This document shows positions 1-5,658 of a stretch of DNA of 5,778 nucleotides, piece after piece. A program made the position numbers and the translations under genes. The DNA comes from Desulfobacterales bacterium CG23_combo_of_CG06-09_8_20_14_all_51_8 (lineage in GTDB: Bacteria; Desulfobacterota; Desulfobacteria; Desulfobacterales; Desulfosalsimonadaceae), in NCBI GenBank assembly GCA_002772195.1, contig PCSG01000363.1, forward strand, positions 1 to 5,778, read 5' to 3'. The notes beneath the pieces are model-generated. The model was not told the origin of the DNA and did no database searches. It saw only the letters and a program-made list of their open reading frames with translations. Numbering within the stretch: the stretch's first letter is position 1; every line of letters starts with the position of its first letter.

Positions 1-516
1 GTTATCCCTAAAATGATCCAGGCGCTGGGGATGACGCTGCAAAAGGAAGAAGTCTTAAATGAATATCTTGATAAGCATCCTGAGACGCTTTCTCACGAGG
101 AGCATGTGGAGGCATTCAAACAATTGGCTGAAGGATGGGGGATTACCGGTATTCAGGACGACGTTCTCCTGACCTGTGCGAACTGCTGTCTCATATGCGG
201 TCCCACCCTGGAAGAGACCGCCAACCGCTATAAGGCGATAACCACTTCCGGGTTAATGGTGCCCGTTGCTGGCGGCAAAATGGTGAATGTGCCCACCTAC
301 GAGGAAGCCGTCAAAATAAGGCAGCTCCCCAATCGGTCCGCATGGCTGAAATTCAAGGATGCGCTCGCCATGGCATATGTTTTCCACAAATGGTATTTCG
401 GATTTGAACCCAAATCCTTCATCAACGGCCGTTCATATCAGCGCCGGTTAAAAAAAGCGGTGGCGGATTGCGTCAAGGGGCACAAGTATGCTGCTGATAC
501 GGTCGGAAATACTTAA
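1..516 (+). CDS. C-terminal part of an iron-sulfur (4Fe-4S) protein, 5' end outside the window
   Basis: The reading frame is already open at base 1 (V-I-P-K before the Met at 13), so this is probably the end of a longer gene rather than a 167-residue protein. The visible part carries a tight cysteine cluster, CANCCLIC, with Cys at residues 55, 58, 59 and 62 counted from Met13. It is followed by a stretch of the form ETANRYKAITTSG and a basic C-terminal tail. This arrangement resembles the last cluster-binding segment of 4Fe-4S proteins related to epoxyqueuosine reductase and reductive dehalogenases, where a cysteine pair precedes an N-Y-x-x-L/I-T-x-S-G stretch. That assignment is from memory of the family pattern and is tentative. 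Only part of a cluster's ligands may be visible, because the rest would lie upstream. The next gene starts 51 bases downstream on the same strand, so co-transcription with the DUF169 and SDR genes is likely. The substrate is unknown. Confidence 0.6.
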   Translation, partial: VIPKMIQALGMTLQKEEVLNEYLDKHPETLSHEEHVEAFKQLAEGWGITGIQDDVLLTCANCCLICGPTLEETANRYKAITTSGLMVPVAGGKMVNVPTYEEAVKIRQLPNRSAWLKFKDALAMAYVFHKWYFGFEPKSFINGRSYQRRLKKAVADCVKGHKYAADTVGNT

Positions 517-567
517 AGAAGCGGGCCGATTTCATTCATACCACAAACGCAATCAGGAGAGCATCAT

Positions 568-1416
568 ATGAATTACCAAATAGAAGATTACCAGGCGATC
601 GGAAAGAAATTAAGAGAAAAACTGGAACTCGAGACAGAAATTGTAGCGGTGAAATTTGTCAAAAATCTTTCGGAATTTCCGGAAGGATTTATCAGGCCGC
701 TTAAAGATACCGGCAAACCCATGACACTCTGCATGGCCATGGCCGCTTCCCGGTATGAAAAACAGAAAATGGCAATGTCTGCTGAAGATAATTCCTGCAC
801 GCCGGTCACTTTCGCCCACGGATGGGCGAAAGTATCCATATACCGGTTTATAAAAAGCCAGGTGACCAATGACTGGAATAAAGATACCATGTCGGTGCTG
901 AGGCGATTATTATCATATAATCGATTAGGCCTTAAAGTTCAGAAGGCAATGTGGCCGCTGAATAAATTATTCCTTCGCCATAGGGGATTTATGACGGCGC
1001 CGTTGTCGGAAACCCCTTTTATTCCGGATACAGTAGTTATTTACTGTAAGCCGGGGCAAATGGTGTTTATAGCGAATGCGTTTTGCTATGAATCAAAATA
1101 TATACCGAGATCAATACATACGGGATTTGGTGAATCCTGTTTTGCTGCCGCATTGTTTCCGTTAACATTAAAAAAACCCGTTGCAGTCAACCTGGGAGCG
1201 GGCGACAGAGCTTTTGGACGTATCAAAATGGATGAAGAAGCCATCGGTATGCCCGCGTCTTTAGCGTTTTATCTTGACGAACATCTTTATAAACCCGGCG
1301 TTAAAAATAATGGTTTTAATTTGGCTGAAGTTATAAAAAATCCGCCAGCTGTTGTTGATGAAGACACCTTGCCCGGATGGCGGCATATTAGAACTATAAT
1401 GAAATATTATAAATAA
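568..1416 (+). CDS. DUF169 family protein
   Basis: This 282-residue protein matches the DUF169 pattern. Near the N-terminus it has a VAVKF segment followed by FPEGFIRP (about residues 26-43). A middle segment has Cys77 in SAEDNSCTP, and IPDTVVIYCKPGQMVFIANAF (about 152-172) corresponds to the family's P-D-x-V-V-x-x-x-x-P-x-Q-x stretch. Near the C-terminus it has GFGESC and a GAGDRAFG stretch in place of the usual PGxGDR. Cysteines at 55, 77, 160, 173 and 191 could bind metal or a cofactor, but this is not shown. No signal peptide or membrane segment is apparent. The biochemical role of the family is not established; members often sit beside redox and iron-sulfur genes in anaerobes, as here. 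The start is supported by AGGAGA at 555-560, 7 bases before ATG. The SDR gene follows after 11 bases. Codon use is AT-rich (many ATA, AAT, TTA), unlike the SDR gene, which may indicate a separate origin. Confidence 0.82.
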   Translation: MNYQIEDYQAIGKKLREKLELETEIVAVKFVKNLSEFPEGFIRPLKDTGKPMTLCMAMAASRYEKQKMAMSAEDNSCTPVTFAHGWAKVSIYRFIKSQVTNDWNKDTMSVLRRLLSYNRLGLKVQKAMWPLNKLFLRHRGFMTAPLSETPFIPDTVVIYCKPGQMVFIANAFCYESKYIPRSIHTGFGESCFAAALFPLTLKKPVAVNLGAGDRAFGRIKMDEEAIGMPASLAFYLDEHLYKPGVKNNGFNLAEVIKNPPAVVDEDTLPGWRHIRTIMKYYK

Positions 1417-1427
1417 GGATATAACCC

Positions 1428-2279
1428 ATGAAAAGATTTCCGAACAAGCGGGTGGTGATTACCGGTGCGGGCAGCGGCCTGGGACGTGCGTTATCTATAG
1501 AATTTGCCGGAATGGGATGGCGGATCGGCATCGCGGATATCAATGATGCCGGAGCCAAGGAAACACTTAAGCTGGTAGAACAGGCAGGCGGCAAAGGCGA
1601 AACCTTTCACGCGGACGTGACGGCCCCCAATGTGGTAAAAGCCATGGCGGATCATTTCTTCTCCATGTGGGGCGGAGTGGACATTCTGGTCAACAATGCC
1701 GGGATTGCCATTGGCGGCGCAGTCGGAGACGTTCCCCTCACCCAGTGGAATACGATTTTTGATGTTAATTTCTGGGGCATGCTGTATGGATGTCACGAGT
1801 TTATCCCCCGGATGAAGGCCCAGGGCGGGGGGCATATCATGAACGTTGCATCGGCCGCCGGGCTGTTGTGCCTCACCAATATGGGGCCTTACAGTGTAAC
1901 CAAGGCCGCCGTAATCGCGCTTTCGGAGACGTTAAGAGTGGAGGTGGCTCCGGACAATATCGGCATCACGGCGGCGTGCCCGATGTTTTTCAACACCGGG
2001 CTTTTGGATGATATGAAGAGCACGGACCCATGGATCGTGGAAGTCGCCCGGACGGCCTTCCAGGTGGGGCATCCCGCAGACTTGATCGCCAAAAAGCTGA
2101 TCAAGGCAGTGGCAAAGAATAAATTGTACGCAGTTCCGATGTTTTTCGGCAAGGCTTTGTGGTGGAACAAGCGGCTGACACCAAATCTTTATTACAACCT
2201 GACGGCATGGTTGAACCGGCATGGCTGGATGAAACCCTTGTATTTAAAGCTGGCGCGGTGGGGGGTATTATCAAAATGA
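1428..2279 (+). CDS. Short-chain dehydrogenase/reductase (SDR family), classical type
   Basis: This 283-residue protein is a clear NAD(P)-dependent oxidoreductase of the classical SDR family. The Rossmann nucleotide-binding motif TGAGSGLG is at residues 12-19. Asp37 at the end of the second beta strand suggests a preference for NAD(H) over NADP(H). NNAG is at 89-92. The catalytic tetrad appears complete: Asn114, Ser142 (in NVASAAG), Tyr155 and Lys159 (in YSVTK). The usual P-G motif after the active site reads CPMFFNTG here (Pro185 kept, Gly replaced by Met). The C-terminal 40 residues are rich in Trp, Tyr and Leu (ALWWNKR, NLYYNLTAWL), and could form a hydrophobic substrate lid or contact a membrane. 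The substrate is unknown; lipid, steroid-like or 3-hydroxyacyl substrates are possible. The start follows the DUF169 stop by 11 bases, with TAAGGA (1414-1419) serving as stop plus ribosome site, which supports one operon. No convincing terminator follows. Confidence 0.93.
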   Translation: MKRFPNKRVVITGAGSGLGRALSIEFAGMGWRIGIADINDAGAKETLKLVEQAGGKGETFHADVTAPNVVKAMADHFFSMWGGVDILVNNAGIAIGGAVGDVPLTQWNTIFDVNFWGMLYGCHEFIPRMKAQGGGHIMNVASAAGLLCLTNMGPYSVTKAAVIALSETLRVEVAPDNIGITAACPMFFNTGLLDDMKSTDPWIVEVARTAFQVGHPADLIAKKLIKAVAKNKLYAVPMFFGKALWWNKRLTPNLYYNLTAWLNRHGWMKPLYLKLARWGVLSK

Positions 2280-2768
2280 GTTTATGACTGCATAACTGTG
2301 GTGTGCCCCAGCGCTTTGGACATCATTTCAATGTAATAAGCTCTGAAAGGGTTATATCGTTTTTTGTTTTTTGTATGCTGCTTTTTCACAACCGGGCTGA
2401 CGAAAGGCTTCCCTATAGGGCGACTAAAGTTGGTCCGGTTGGTGTTTTATAAATGCAGCATAGCATTGCCAGTCCTCCCCGCTAAAATCCTTTCATCTGT
2501 GCACCATGCAATAGCAAACCGGCAGCATTCCCGTAAGAATCCTCTGTGCACACTGTTTGACGCGACATTAGATGCTTTGGTTGCATACAAGATATAGTGA
2601 GTGCTCAATTGTAAGGAAATCTTTGAATCGCCATGGCTTACGTCATGGGAGATAATTTGGTGGGAAGCACTTCTTGCCATTGCCGACAGAATTGCAACTG
2701 TTTTAAAATATTGCAAATTAAATCTGATAATGCGCTTTTTTGCTCATCCCATTCACTTAACTGGCCAA
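2280..2768. other. Gene-poor intergenic stretch, no recognisable gene
   Basis: About 490 bases between the SDR gene and the gspB-like fragment. Short open frames exist on both strands (for example 2364-2597 and 2601-2813 on +, 2447-2716 on -). Their translations show no family motif, none has a good ribosome site, and they overlap each other. The stretch is AT-richer than the SDR gene and has runs of T at 2360-2372 and 2382-2386. The only structure seen is the inverted repeat at 2389-2441, listed separately. It could be degraded mobile DNA, but nothing in it proves this. Confidence 0.6.
2389..2441. repeat. Inverted repeat with nested palindrome
   Basis: CAACCGG (2389-2395) is the exact reverse complement of CCGGTTG (2435-2441). 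The pairing can continue outward by two bases if one G (2442) is bulged. Between the arms lies the perfect palindrome CCCTATAGGG (2411-2420). Together they could fold as a long stem with an inner hairpin in RNA, or mark the ends of a small element. No T-run follows the right arm, so it is not an obvious intrinsic terminator. Seven-base arms 39 bases apart can arise by chance. Confidence 0.35.
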
Positions 2769-2921
2769 TTATGTGATTTTAAAAACCAATTTTCCAACTT
2801 TCCCGCCTCTTGAAACCACCACCTCTCCGCTATAGATGGCGTCGATCACGTATCCTGCCACGGTTTCCTTTTCCCGGCAAATGTGTCCGTTGATTATCGC
2901 AATGCGTTTCTCCGGGTCCAT
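2769..2921 (-). pseudogene. Truncated second copy of the gspB 3' end (C-terminal domain only)
   Basis: Read on the minus strand, this stretch encodes MDPEKR...KLVFKIT and a stop. It aligns without gaps to the last 49 codons plus stop of the intact gspB (4837-4986). By hand count, 41 of 49 residues are identical, and 128 of 150 bases match (about 85%). Ten of the 18 changed codons are synonymous and most amino-acid changes are conservative (I/V, K/R, L/I). The copy therefore diverged while still coding, for example as part of a full gspB in another lineage or a paralog, before it was truncated. Similarity stops at the stop codon on one side and at Asp-Pro-Glu-Lys on the other. The frame stays open upstream to about 3014, but there is no ribosome site before the only Met and no membrane anchor, so it is unlikely to be a working gene. 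Confidence 0.85.
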
Positions 2922-2985
2922 AAACTGTTTTTGAAAGTGGGTGTTCTGGAAAAAATAAAATGGACTTGTGGCGATAAAAACAGGG

Positions 2986-3014
2986 TTGACATTTCGTAGC
3001 TTATAGGCTACGTT
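2986..3014 (+). promoter_or_regulatory. Toxin-antitoxin promoter with palindromic operator
   Basis: A consensus -35 box, TTGACA (2986-2991), is followed after 17 bases by a -10-like TACGTT (3009-3014, 3 of 6 consensus bases). Between and overlapping them is CGTAGCTTATAGGCTACG (2995-3012), an 18-bp palindrome with one mismatched pair (T3001/G3006). Its position, covering the spacer and the start of the -10, is where a dimeric helix-turn-helix antitoxin would bind to repress its own operon. The predicted transcription start is close to the old toxin ATG at 3023, so the leader would be very short. The boxes and palindrome are seen directly; binding by the downstream antitoxin is inferred from how HigBA-type loci work. 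Confidence 0.72.
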
Positions 3015-3022
3015 TTAAACCG

Positions 3023-3189
3023 ATGGAAACAGCGCCCAGGATCATACAGGAATACATTTCAGGGAATGGCTTGACGGCCTGGAAGGAAATACCGTCATTC
3101 TTTTACTGTGCGGCGGCGATAAAGGGAGCCAGAAAAAGGACATCAAAAAAGCCGTGGCCATGTGGAATGAATACAAAGAGGGGGTGTAA
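3023..3189 (+). pseudogene. Decayed HigB/RelE-type toxin gene (frameshift plus internal deletion)
   Basis: Pieces of a Gp49/HigB-like addiction-module toxin are visible in two frames. From the ATG at 3023, one frame gives METAPRIIQEY, a typical start of this family. The next frame (from 3055) gives HFREWLDGL, matching the family's P-F-x-x-W-L segment. It then runs directly into GNTVILLLCGGDKGSQ and DIKKAVAMWNEYKEGV, stopping at TAA 3187-3189. VILLLCGGDK is the hallmark C-terminal strand of these toxins. An intact member is roughly 100-115 residues; here about 55 codons remain. The central part (normally containing the G-D-x-K/R, E-x-R and G-P-G-Y-R-V-Y-F region) is missing, and the linker between the first two pieces is lost with a frameshift. 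The toxin core cannot be made, so ribosome-dependent mRNA cleavage by this locus is not expected. The antitoxin ATG follows one base after the stop. Confidence 0.82.
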
Positions 3190-3190
3190 A

Positions 3191-3487
3191 ATGGCTACCG
3201 TGAATTACGAAAAAGGATTGCTAAAACGATTGCAGAACCCTGAATATGCCTCTGAATATCTGAACGAGGCATTAAGGGAAGGATCTCAGGAAATGTTCAT
3301 GTTGGCGCTTAGGGATGTGGCAAAAGCCAAAGGCATCACCCGGGCCGCCCGGGAATCGAATCTTAACCGGGAAACCATGTACCGAATGCTTTCTGAAAAT
3401 GGGAATCCGAGTCTTTCAAGCCTGAATAAATTACTGGATACTTTTGGGCTGACTCTAAATATCGGCATCAAAGAAAACGCGGCATGA
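3191..3487 (+). CDS. HigA-like addiction-module antitoxin (helix-turn-helix)
   Basis: This 98-residue protein matches the putative addiction-module antidote family. It starts MATVNYEKGLLKRLQNPEYA, followed by SEYLNEALREG and a helix-turn-helix region at about residues 38-87 (LALRDVAKAKGITRAARESN, then LNRETMYRMLSENGNPS and LNKLLDTFGL). In intact loci it binds and neutralises a HigB/RelE-type toxin and represses the shared promoter. The family-typical N-terminus begins at this ATG, one base after the toxin-remnant stop, with GAGGGGG (3178-3184) as ribosome site. The frame also stays open back to the ATG at 3023, giving a 154-residue alternative. That extension is mostly the toxin sequence read in the wrong frame, so 3191 is preferred. 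The antitoxin looks intact although its toxin is destroyed, so it is now an orphan that may still autoregulate through the palindrome at 2995-3012. Confidence 0.9.
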   Translation: MATVNYEKGLLKRLQNPEYASEYLNEALREGSQEMFMLALRDVAKAKGITRAARESNLNRETMYRMLSENGNPSLSSLNKLLDTFGLTLNIGIKENAA

Positions 3488-3507
3488 ATGGGAATACGGT
3501 AGAAGTC

Positions 3508-3535
3508 GATGGTTCAAATCCATTACCGCCTACCA
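3508..3535 (+). other. tRNA 3'-end fragment, probable integration attachment site
   Basis: The sequence has the last 28 bases of a tRNA. The T-stem GATGG (3508-3512) pairs with CCATT (3520-3524, one G-T pair). The T-loop is TTCAAAT (3513-3519), followed by acceptor strand ACCGCCT (3525-3531), discriminator A (3532) and encoded CCA (3533-3535). A matching 5' acceptor strand AGGCGGT, a D-arm and an anticodon arm are absent, because the antitoxin gene occupies that place up to 3487. A 3' tRNA end alone is what remains at one end of an element integrated into a tRNA gene. With this orientation the element would lie to the left and the intact tRNA at its far left end, outside the window. The tRNA identity cannot be told. 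A chance resemblance or a dead tRNA is possible but less likely given the full T-arm plus CCA. Confidence 0.6.
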
Positions 3536-3544
3536 TTAAAAATC

Positions 3545-3578
3545 AAGGACTTACGAGGCTTCCTCTAAGTCCTTTTTT
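3545..3578 (+). terminator. Strong intrinsic (Rho-independent) terminator
   Basis: AAGGACTTA (3545-3553) pairs perfectly with TAAGTCCTT (3566-3574). Inside, GAGG (3555-3558) pairs with CCTC (3562-3565) around a CTT loop, leaving only C3554 unpaired. A run of six T (3573-3578) follows. It lies 10 bases after the tRNA-like CCA, as expected for a tRNA terminator, and would now end transcripts from the antitoxin before the DUF362 gene. Confidence 0.88.
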
Positions 3579-3624
3579 ATTCCAGCTACCCTTTATCATA
3601 AAATTTTAAACCGGAGCCAGTGTT

Positions 3625-4785
3625 ATGCCAAAAGTTTCCTTGTTGCACTGCAAAGAATATGAAATTCGTCTTTTAAAAGACACCATCCGCCAGAGCCTGT
3701 CGAATATCGGGTTTAACCTCGACACCCTCAAAAAAGCCCGGGTGGTGGTCAAGCCCAACCTTCTGATGCCGTCCAAAGACGAAAAGGCGATTATCACCCA
3801 CTCGGAATTTTTCAGGGCGGCGGTGCAGATTGTCAAGGAAAGCGGCGGCACCCCCATCCTGCTGGAGTCCCCGGCGGTTCATTCGCTGGAACGAACAATA
3901 AAAAAAACCAGTTACGCCCGGGTGGTCGACAGCGAAAAAATTGAGATCGCAAACCCGGCAAAGACGCGGACCCTCCGTTTTGATAAAGCAAAAAAATTCA
4001 AACATATCGATATCGCCGAGGGATATTTTGACGCGGATATCATATTGGCGCTCCCAAAGTTTAAAACGCATGGGATCACCTACATCACGGGTGGCGTCAA
4101 ACTGTTGTTCGGCGCGATTCCCGGCGTTGAAAAATCAAAAATGCATTTAAGGGCTCAGACGCCGGAAGCGTTTTCCGAGTTTCTCCTGGATTTGTACGGC
4201 GCCATGACATACGGTTTTTCACCTTCAAAACCGATTATTCATATCATGGATGCGATTTGCGCACAGGAAGGCGAAGGACCCGGTCCTGCGGGGAAACCCA
4301 AATGGCTCAATGCCGTGCTGGCCAGTGAAAACGGCATCGCCATGGATTATGTGGCGTCCCAAATCGCCGGCGTGGATGTTAAAAAAGCCCTGACGGTTGT
4401 TAACGGATTTAAACGAGATTACGGGGTGTCATCTCCTGATGAAATCGAGGTTATCGGAGCCTCCATGGATGAGATGCGGGCTCAAGATTTTGAGGCGGCC
4501 ACCGGCGGCTCCGTATTTTCAAACATGTTCCGTTGGCCGTTTAATACGCCGACGTTTAAAAATTTATTTCTGGATCGTCCAGCGCCCAGTGAAGAAAAAT
4601 GCACGCTCTGCTACCAGTGCAAAAAGATCTGCGCGTCAGGAGCTATCAGCGAGTCATCCGGTAAAAGAAAAATCCCCACCTATGATTACAATACCTGTGT
4701 CCGGTGCTATTGCTGCCTGGAAATCTGCCCGGAAGCGGCTATTAGAAAGGAGAGAGGGATGTTGCAGTGGGTGCTCGGCGGGTGA
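3625..4785 (+). CDS. DUF362 protein with C-terminal two-cluster 4Fe-4S ferredoxin domain
   Basis: This 386-residue protein has two parts. Residues about 1-300 show the DUF362 pattern: RVVVKPNLL (39-47), then an ALPKFKTHG segment followed by TGGVKLLFGAIPG (142-167), and IMDAICAQEGEGPGPAGKP (207-225). Residues 326-368 form a bacterial-type ferredoxin domain with two classical Cys-x2-Cys-x2-Cys-x3-Cys motifs (Cys326/329/332/336 and Cys358/361/364/368), which should hold two 4Fe-4S clusters. One extra cysteine, Cys363, sits inside the second motif. No signal peptide or membrane segment is visible, so a cytoplasmic electron-transfer role is likely. The reaction of DUF362 proteins is not established, and no partner enzyme is adjacent. 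The start has GGAG (3613-3616) 8 bases before ATG. The gene stands alone, behind a terminator and converging on gspB. A weak promoter may lie at 3576-3604 (TAAAAT at 3599), but its -35 is poor. Confidence 0.9.
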   Translation: MPKVSLLHCKEYEIRLLKDTIRQSLSNIGFNLDTLKKARVVVKPNLLMPSKDEKAIITHSEFFRAAVQIVKESGGTPILLESPAVHSLERTIKKTSYARVVDSEKIEIANPAKTRTLRFDKAKKFKHIDIAEGYFDADIILALPKFKTHGITYITGGVKLLFGAIPGVEKSKMHLRAQTPEAFSEFLLDLYGAMTYGFSPSKPIIHIMDAICAQEGEGPGPAGKPKWLNAVLASENGIAMDYVASQIAGVDVKKALTVVNGFKRDYGVSSPDEIEVIGASMDEMRAQDFEAATGGSVFSNMFRWPFNTPTFKNLFLDRPAPSEEKCTLCYQCKKICASGAISESSGKRKIPTYDYNTCVRCYCCLEICPEAAIRKERGMLQWVLGG

Positions 4786-4836
4786 GTCGCCTCAAGCCGT
4801 ATTCATAAAGGGAATAAGGGAACATTCCTTAACATG

Positions 4837-5658
4837 TTATCTGATTTTAAACACCAGTTTTCCGGCTTTCCCGCCTTTTGAGATCACCACCTCCCCGCTA
4901 TGGATGGCGTCGATCACGTACCCCTCGACGGCTTCTTTTTCCCGGCAGATGTGGCCGTTGATAATCGCCAGGCGCTTCTCCGGGTCCTCGGACCAGGAAA
5001 TGGCCTGAAGCGAAAGTGCGGGGTCCTCTATAATGGCTACCCGGGGCTCGGCTTTGGGTATGACCGGTTTCGGGGCCGGCACGCTCACGGGCTGTTCCGG
5101 GACCGGGGGATCTTCAACAGCCATTTCCGTCCCGGAATCAACAACAGACTGGGATTTTTCCACACCCGACGACGGATTTTCTTTTTTTATCTCCGGCATG
5201 GGCATCACGGGGAGGATCGGGTCTGCGGGCTTGACCGATCCGGCAATATCGGCCGGCAAATCCGAAGGGGCTGACGCCGCTAATTCCCGGGGCTCATTTC
5301 CACCCTCCGGCGGCAGGATTTCAGCCGCCGTCTGCGGGGATGAATCTGAAAATTCAGGGGCCAAGCCGGGAGCCGCCAACACTGGCGTCCTGTTTTGAGG
5401 CGTCATCTGCCCGGGCGTTGTTTGCTTCGGCACTGATCGTAAACCCAAATCAGCAGGTTCCTGAATCAACAGTTTACGGCTGAACAGCGTCGTCCCTGCC
5501 ACGATAACCGCACACAGAATACACACTGCCAGGACCGGAAAAATCTTCTTCCGGATTCCCAGCCGGACCTGTTTTTCTTCTGCGCCGGCAGCCAGTATTG
5601 AGCTATGGTCGGCGCTTTCCTGTTCCAGTTTTTTCAATGCTTTTAATATAACGCTCAT
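4837..5658 (-). CDS. gspB: Type II secretion system protein GspB
   Basis: This 273-residue protein has the layout of GspB. A short cytoplasmic N-terminus starts MSVILKALKKLEQE, which is the family hallmark. One membrane segment lies at about residues 39-60 (FPVLAVCILCAVIVAGTTLF). A long Pro/Ala/Ser-rich periplasmic linker follows (about 66-210). The compact C-terminal GspB domain covers about 216-273 (AISWSEDPEKRLAIINGHIC, then GYVIDAIHSGEVVISKGGK). GspB works with the ATPase GspA at the inner membrane, and in characterised systems helps assemble the outer-membrane secretin through peptidoglycan. GGAG (complement of 5667-5670) lies 8 bases before ATG. The start overlaps the upstream gene's stop in ATGA, implying translational coupling. 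The last 49 codons have a diverged second copy at 2769-2918 on the same strand. The linker is low-complexity, so overlapping frames opposite it are shadows. Confidence 0.9.
   Translation of the reverse strand: MSVILKALKKLEQESADHSSILAAGAEEKQVRLGIRKKIFPVLAVCILCAVIVAGTTLFSRKLLIQEPADLGLRSVPKQTTPGQMTPQNRTPVLAAPGLAPEFSDSSPQTAAEILPPEGGNEPRELAASAPSDLPADIAGSVKPADPILPVMPMPEIKKENPSSGVEKSQSVVDSGTEMAVEDPPVPEQPVSVPAPKPVIPKAEPRVAIIEDPALSLQAISWSEDPEKRLAIINGHICREKEAVEGYVIDAIHSGEVVISKGGKAGKLVFKIR

Noticed and set aside
2497..2551. Direct repeat CTGTGCAC (2497-2504 and 2544-2551)
   Set aside because: Only two 8-base copies with partial flanking similarity and no further units. This is not a CRISPR or tandem array and may be chance.
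2447..2716. Minus-strand open frame of 89 codons
   Set aside because: No recognisable motif or ribosome site, and it overlaps other meaningless frames in the gene-poor stretch.
2601..2813. Plus-strand open frame of 70 codons
   Set aside because: It runs antisense into the gspB-like fragment, and its sequence shows no family pattern.
2919..2921. Met codon making the gspB fragment a 50-residue gene
   Set aside because: No ribosome site or promoter lies before it, and the isolated C-terminal domain lacks the export and anchor segments GspB needs.
3023..3487. Single 154-residue gene as the natural antitoxin
   Set aside because: Residues before 3191 are mostly the toxin sequence read out of frame. 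The family N-terminus and a good ribosome site place the start at 3191. Kept only as a finding about a possible fusion.
3460..3535. A complete tRNA gene
   Set aside because: No AGGCGGT 5' strand, D-arm or anticodon arm can be placed upstream. The space is taken by the antitoxin coding sequence, so only the 3' end is supported.
4815..4831. Terminator between the convergent DUF362 and gspB genes
   Set aside because: TAAGGGA and TTCCTTA can form a 7-bp stem with one G-T pair and a 3-base loop, but it is weak and has no T-run on either side.
4900..5398. Plus-strand open frames opposite gspB (4900-5274, 5033-5398)
   Set aside because: They are shadows of the Pro/Ala/Ser-rich GspB linker, whose GC-rich codons keep the opposite frames open.
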